NCBI GenBank assembly: GCA_016841445.1
Contig: JAENZD010000001.1
Location: 1,736,001-1,800,000, forward strand
Direction: 5' to 3'
Length of the DNA stretch: 64,000 bases
Source: Anaerolineaceae bacterium
GTDB lineage: Bacteria > Chloroflexota > Anaerolineae > Anaerolineales > Anaerolineaceae
This document shows positions 63,560 to 64,000 of the stretch, one piece after another (position 1 is the stretch's first letter; each line of letters starts with the position of its first letter). The translations under genes were made by a program, and so were the position numbers. The notes under the pieces were generated by a model, which saw only the letters and a list, made by a program, of their open reading frames with translations, was not told where the DNA came from and ran no database searches.

Positions 63560-64000
63560 TTACATCGCGCCGGGTGCAGTAATACCCAGCAGGTTCAAGC
63601 AAGTCGCAATCACCTGTTTGGCAGCCGCAACCAGCCGCAGCCGGTAAGCTCGAATTTCAGGCTCTGTATTCAGAACCTGGCAGGTATTATAGAAATCATT
63701 AAAAGTCTTTGCCATTTCAAATGCCAGGTTCGCAATGGCCAAAGGGCGGAATTCAGATGATGCCCTCTGGACTTCATTTGGCAAACGTGTCATTAATTCA
63801 ATTAAATCAACTTCTGACTTCTCAAGCTCATCCGGAAATTCACAGGTTTTGGGTGATTCCTCCCCTGCTTTACGCAAGATGCTGCCTGCCCGAACGTGAG
63901 CATATTGGATATAAGGGGCAGCCTGGCCATTAAAATCAAGTGCGGCATCCCAATCAAATGTGACAACTTTCATATTATCACGTGATAGCATGGTGTATTT
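63560..64000 (-). CDS. argS: Arginyl-tRNA synthetase, C-terminal part (cut by window edge)
   Basis: Charges tRNA-Arg. The track starts at an internal Met (63991), but the frame is open to the window edge (reading ...KYT before MLSRD). VTFDWDAALDFNGQAAPYIQYAHVRAGSIL is the end of the catalytic domain, followed by the DALR anticodon-binding domain with LAFEMAKTFNDFYNTCQVL and the C-terminal RLRLVAAAKQVIATCLNLLGI. The remainder lies outside the window. Confidence 0.95.
   Translation of the reverse strand, partial: KYTMLSRDNMKVVTFDWDAALDFNGQAAPYIQYAHVRAGSILRKAGEESPKTCEFPDELEKSEVDLIELMTRLPNEVQRASSEFRPLAIANLAFEMAKTFNDFYNTCQVLNTEPEIRAYRLRLVAAAKQVIATCLNLLGITAPGAM

Overview
The window reads as a single bacterial chromosome segment from a Chloroflexota organism, most likely class Anaerolineae. 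This is inferred from gene content and protein style; there is no rRNA in the window to confirm it. Supporting signs are an mraZ-to-ftsZ division/cell-wall cluster, a B12-dependent ribonucleotide reductase with NrdR, toast-rack and BtrH-type proteins, many Thr/Pro-rich lipoproteins, a Gram-positive-type SOS box at recA, and moderate GC. No tRNA, rRNA, CRISPR array, insertion sequence or prophage was seen.

Layout. 1-2465 (minus): ffh, rpsP, a KH protein and the start of rimM. 2677-8841 (plus): degV, a DUF1015 protein, a LytM lipoprotein, two sulfotransferases and recA. 9039-12361 (minus): mtnA, a PfkB kinase and ahcY, a SAM by-product recycling operon with an attenuator-like leader. 12606-15771 (plus): a VTT/DedA membrane protein and a TPR-lytic transglycosylase lipoprotein. 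15958-22325 (minus): pyruvate dehydrogenase E1 alpha, E1 beta and E2, preceded by pyruvate phosphate dikinase, i.e. the PEP/pyruvate/acetyl-CoA node. 22464-31267 (mixed): accessory genes (methyltransferase, GNAT, lipoprotein, BtrH-like, epimerase, nitroreductase, hydrolase, CCA enzyme). 31251-33599 (minus): rplU, rpmA, an L31 protein fused to an alpha-CTD-like domain, tdk, hpt and cca. 34153-51338 (plus): the division/cell-wall cluster mraZ, rsmH, ftsL-like, ftsI, murF, mraY, murD, ftsW, murG, a CvpA-like gene, murC, murB, ddl, ftsQ, ftsA and ftsZ. It lacks murE. 51834-56557 (plus): nrdR, nrdJ, a hydrolase and a deoxynucleoside kinase. 56756-59906 (plus): an ECF sigma factor, its putative anti-sigma, a bactofilin-like membrane protein and a toast-rack lipoprotein. 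60204-64000 (minus): the end of argS, a cDPG-synthetase-like GTPase, obgE and nadD.

The strongest observations beyond routine annotation are these: (i) ribosomal protein L31 carries a C-terminal domain like the RNA polymerase alpha-subunit CTD, with the DNA-contacting residues kept; (ii) four GTGG boxes at exact 10-bp steps lie just downstream of the mraZ promoter; (iii) an SOS-type box sits inside the recA promoter spacer; (iv) a CCCC-TATATAT-GGGG palindrome precedes nrdR, and 12 bases of it recur in the promoter of the deoxynucleoside-kinase unit; (v) there are leader RNAs with competing stems at mtnA, rplU and downstream of ftsZ; and (vi) an ECF-controlled envelope operon has its own ECF-like promoter.

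Several ORF-track starts were shortened using ribosome-binding sites, promoter position or family N-termini (ffh, ahcY, pdhA, pdhB, pdhC, cca, hpt, mraZ, ftsQ, ftsA, ftsZ, nrdR, anti-sigma).
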